A DNA stretch of 30,762 nucleotides from Candidatus Absconditabacterales bacterium (GTDB lineage Bacteria; Patescibacteriota; Gracilibacteria; Absconditabacterales; Absconditicoccaceae), in the NCBI GenBank assembly GCA_023228925.1, contig JALOAF010000013.1, positions 1-30,762 on the forward strand, in the 5' to 3' direction. The notes under the pieces are model-generated. The model did not search any database and had not been told where the DNA came from. It saw only the letters and a list, made by a program, of their open reading frames with translations. Made by a program: the position numbers and the translations under genes. Positions 30,144 through 30,762 of this stretch are shown piece by piece (positions within the stretch are counted from its first letter, which is position 1; each line of letters begins with the position of its first letter).

Positions 30144-30572
30144 TTATTTTTTAGCTGTTCGTTTGGATTTTTTATCAAATGCTAATATTGGATAGAAAAC
30201 TATAGGTAAAAACCAAAGTCCTACTCAAAATGCAGAATTTTTGTTAAACCTTTTAGCAATATCAAAATTTAAAATAATCATTAAAATTCACAAAACTGGT
30301 GGAAATAATATCCATCGAGTCCGTCAAGTAGGTCTACCAGCTAATTTAAACATAAGATAAATATTGTAAATTGGAATCAAACTACCCCAACCTGGTAAGT
30401 TAGCTTTTTCTAAAACTTTCCAAGTTGAAATAATCATAAAAATAGAAATTAACCCAAAAATAATAAAAAACATTCCAAATAATGCAAAAGATCATGCAAT
30501 GGCTGCCATAGCTAATTCCTTAGATACAGAGCCAGTAAGCAATAAATCAGAAGTTTCTAAAAAGTAGTCCAT
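30144..30572 (-). CDS. DUF5684-type integral membrane protein
   Basis: 142 residues with three or four membrane helices (SFALFGMFFIIFGLISIFMI, later WILFPPVLGILMIILNF, then GVGLWFLPIVFYPILAF). The signature is the loop WKVLEKANLPGWGSLIPIYN, followed by a Phe-Lys-Leu-Ala-Gly-Arg-Pro segment and DIAKRF, characteristic of the DUF5684 family, often found near signal peptidase. The role is unknown. It ends in a Lys-rich tail. The start is ATG at 30570-30572 with a good minus-strand promoter upstream. Confidence 0.83.
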
Positions 30573-30603
30573 GATTTTTTAATAAAATTTAAAAATTATA
30601 CTT

Positions 30604-30633
30604 ATTATATAATAAAAAATCATAAACTTGCAA
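30604..30633 (-). promoter_or_regulatory. promoter of the DUF5684 gene
   Basis: On the minus strand, -35 TTGCAA (30628-30633), an 18-bp spacer and a perfect -10 TATAAT (30604-30609). The start is expected near 30597 with a leader of about 25 nt. Confidence 0.45.
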
Positions 30634-30657
30634 GATTGGTTAATTATCATTCAAAAA

Positions 30658-30717
30658 GCACCACCAAATAAATATAGTTAGATTCCTTCATTCCCTAACT
30701 AAATTAAAAGATGGTGC
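30658..30717 (+). repeat. nested inverted repeat at the left end of a probable IS30-type element
   Basis: Outer arms GCACCA (30658-30663) and TGGTGC (30712-30717), inner arms TAGTTAG (30675-30681) and CTAACTA (30695-30701). The outer right arm covers the start codon of the transposase frame at 30711. It is richer in G and C than the surroundings. It may be part of the terminal region of an insertion sequence or a fold that hides the start codon. Confidence 0.5.
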
Positions 30718-30762
30718 AAACACAATGATGTAAAAAAGGACAAATAACTCAAGAGGAAAGAG
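30711..30762 (+). CDS. IS30-family transposase, N-terminal fragment cut by the window edge
   Basis: Only 17 codons are visible: ATG at 30711, then MVQTQGCKKGQITQEER. The GQLT-EER opening is typical of IS30-family transposases, where it begins the N-terminal helix-turn-helix. One in-frame UGA (30726-30728) would be Gly, so the element seems adapted to code 25 or uses a different start. Catalytic DDE residues lie beyond the window. Its start codon sits within the right arm of a stem. Identity rests on a short stretch, so confidence is moderate. Confidence 0.5.

Noticed and set aside
29826..30178. Minus-strand frames across the structured island
   Set aside because: They overlap the methyltransferase end and terminator, and the composition is not protein-like; with UGA as Gly they still end soon.
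1..30762. CRISPR array or defence island
   Set aside because: No regularly spaced direct repeats and no cas, restriction or toxin-antitoxin genes were seen.

Overview
The window is about 30.8 kb of very AT-rich bacterial DNA (by eye well under 35% GC) that makes sense only if UGA is read as glycine (translation table 25). Under the standard code nearly every gene breaks into short pieces. With UGA as Gly, about 30 intact genes appear, ending only in TAA or TAG. UGA falls on invariant glycines (P-loop of an AAA ATPase, Rossmann GGxGxxG of GalE, Cys cluster of a ferredoxin), while UGG still encodes Trp. This code is known from the CPR lineages Gracilibacteria (BD1-5) and Absconditabacteria (SR1). 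I cannot separate those two from this window. Genes have AT-rich leaders without a clear Shine-Dalgarno motif.

Layout. 206-2190 (+): coiled-coil AAA ATPase and smpB. 2292-8364 (-): DUF2304-GT2 glycosyltransferase, galE, hisS, a hypothetical gene and lysS. 8429-9529 (-): pilin-like protein. 9664-13474 (+): clpP, a small acidic protein, recJ and two hypotheticals. 13463-20225 (-): a short alaS, a large single-pass membrane protein, a WecG/TagA-type glycosyltransferase and a secreted amidase-SpoIID fusion. 20502-25356 (+): a stand-alone DnaE-type PHP domain, a UvrD/PcrA helicase, a CoA-binding protein, a 53-aa protein and Fe superoxide dismutase. 25523-29893 (+): YraN nuclease-like protein, CtpA protease, [2Fe-2S] ferredoxin, ECF-like sigma factor, HU, a TM-coiled-coil protein and a methyltransferase. 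30144-30572 (-): DUF5684 membrane protein. 30658-30762: left end of a probable IS30-family element running off the window.

Functional themes. The content is housekeeping: translation (three aminoacyl-tRNA synthetases, SmpB), proteolysis (ClpP, CtpA), repair (RecJ, UvrD/PcrA), envelope building and remodelling (GalE, two glycosyltransferases, amidase-SpoIID), and oxidative stress (SOD). Points for a second look: an AlaRS that stops before its editing and C-Ala domains; a DnaE PHP domain with no polymerase; ClpP with Asn in place of the catalytic Asp; HU, a presumably abundant protein, using no UGA glycine codon while an AAA ATPase uses UGA for 22 of 27 glycines; and a transposase start codon buried in a stem. 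I found no tRNA, rRNA or CRISPR array. The strongest unusual biology here is the recoding and its consequences, not a defence or other accessory island.
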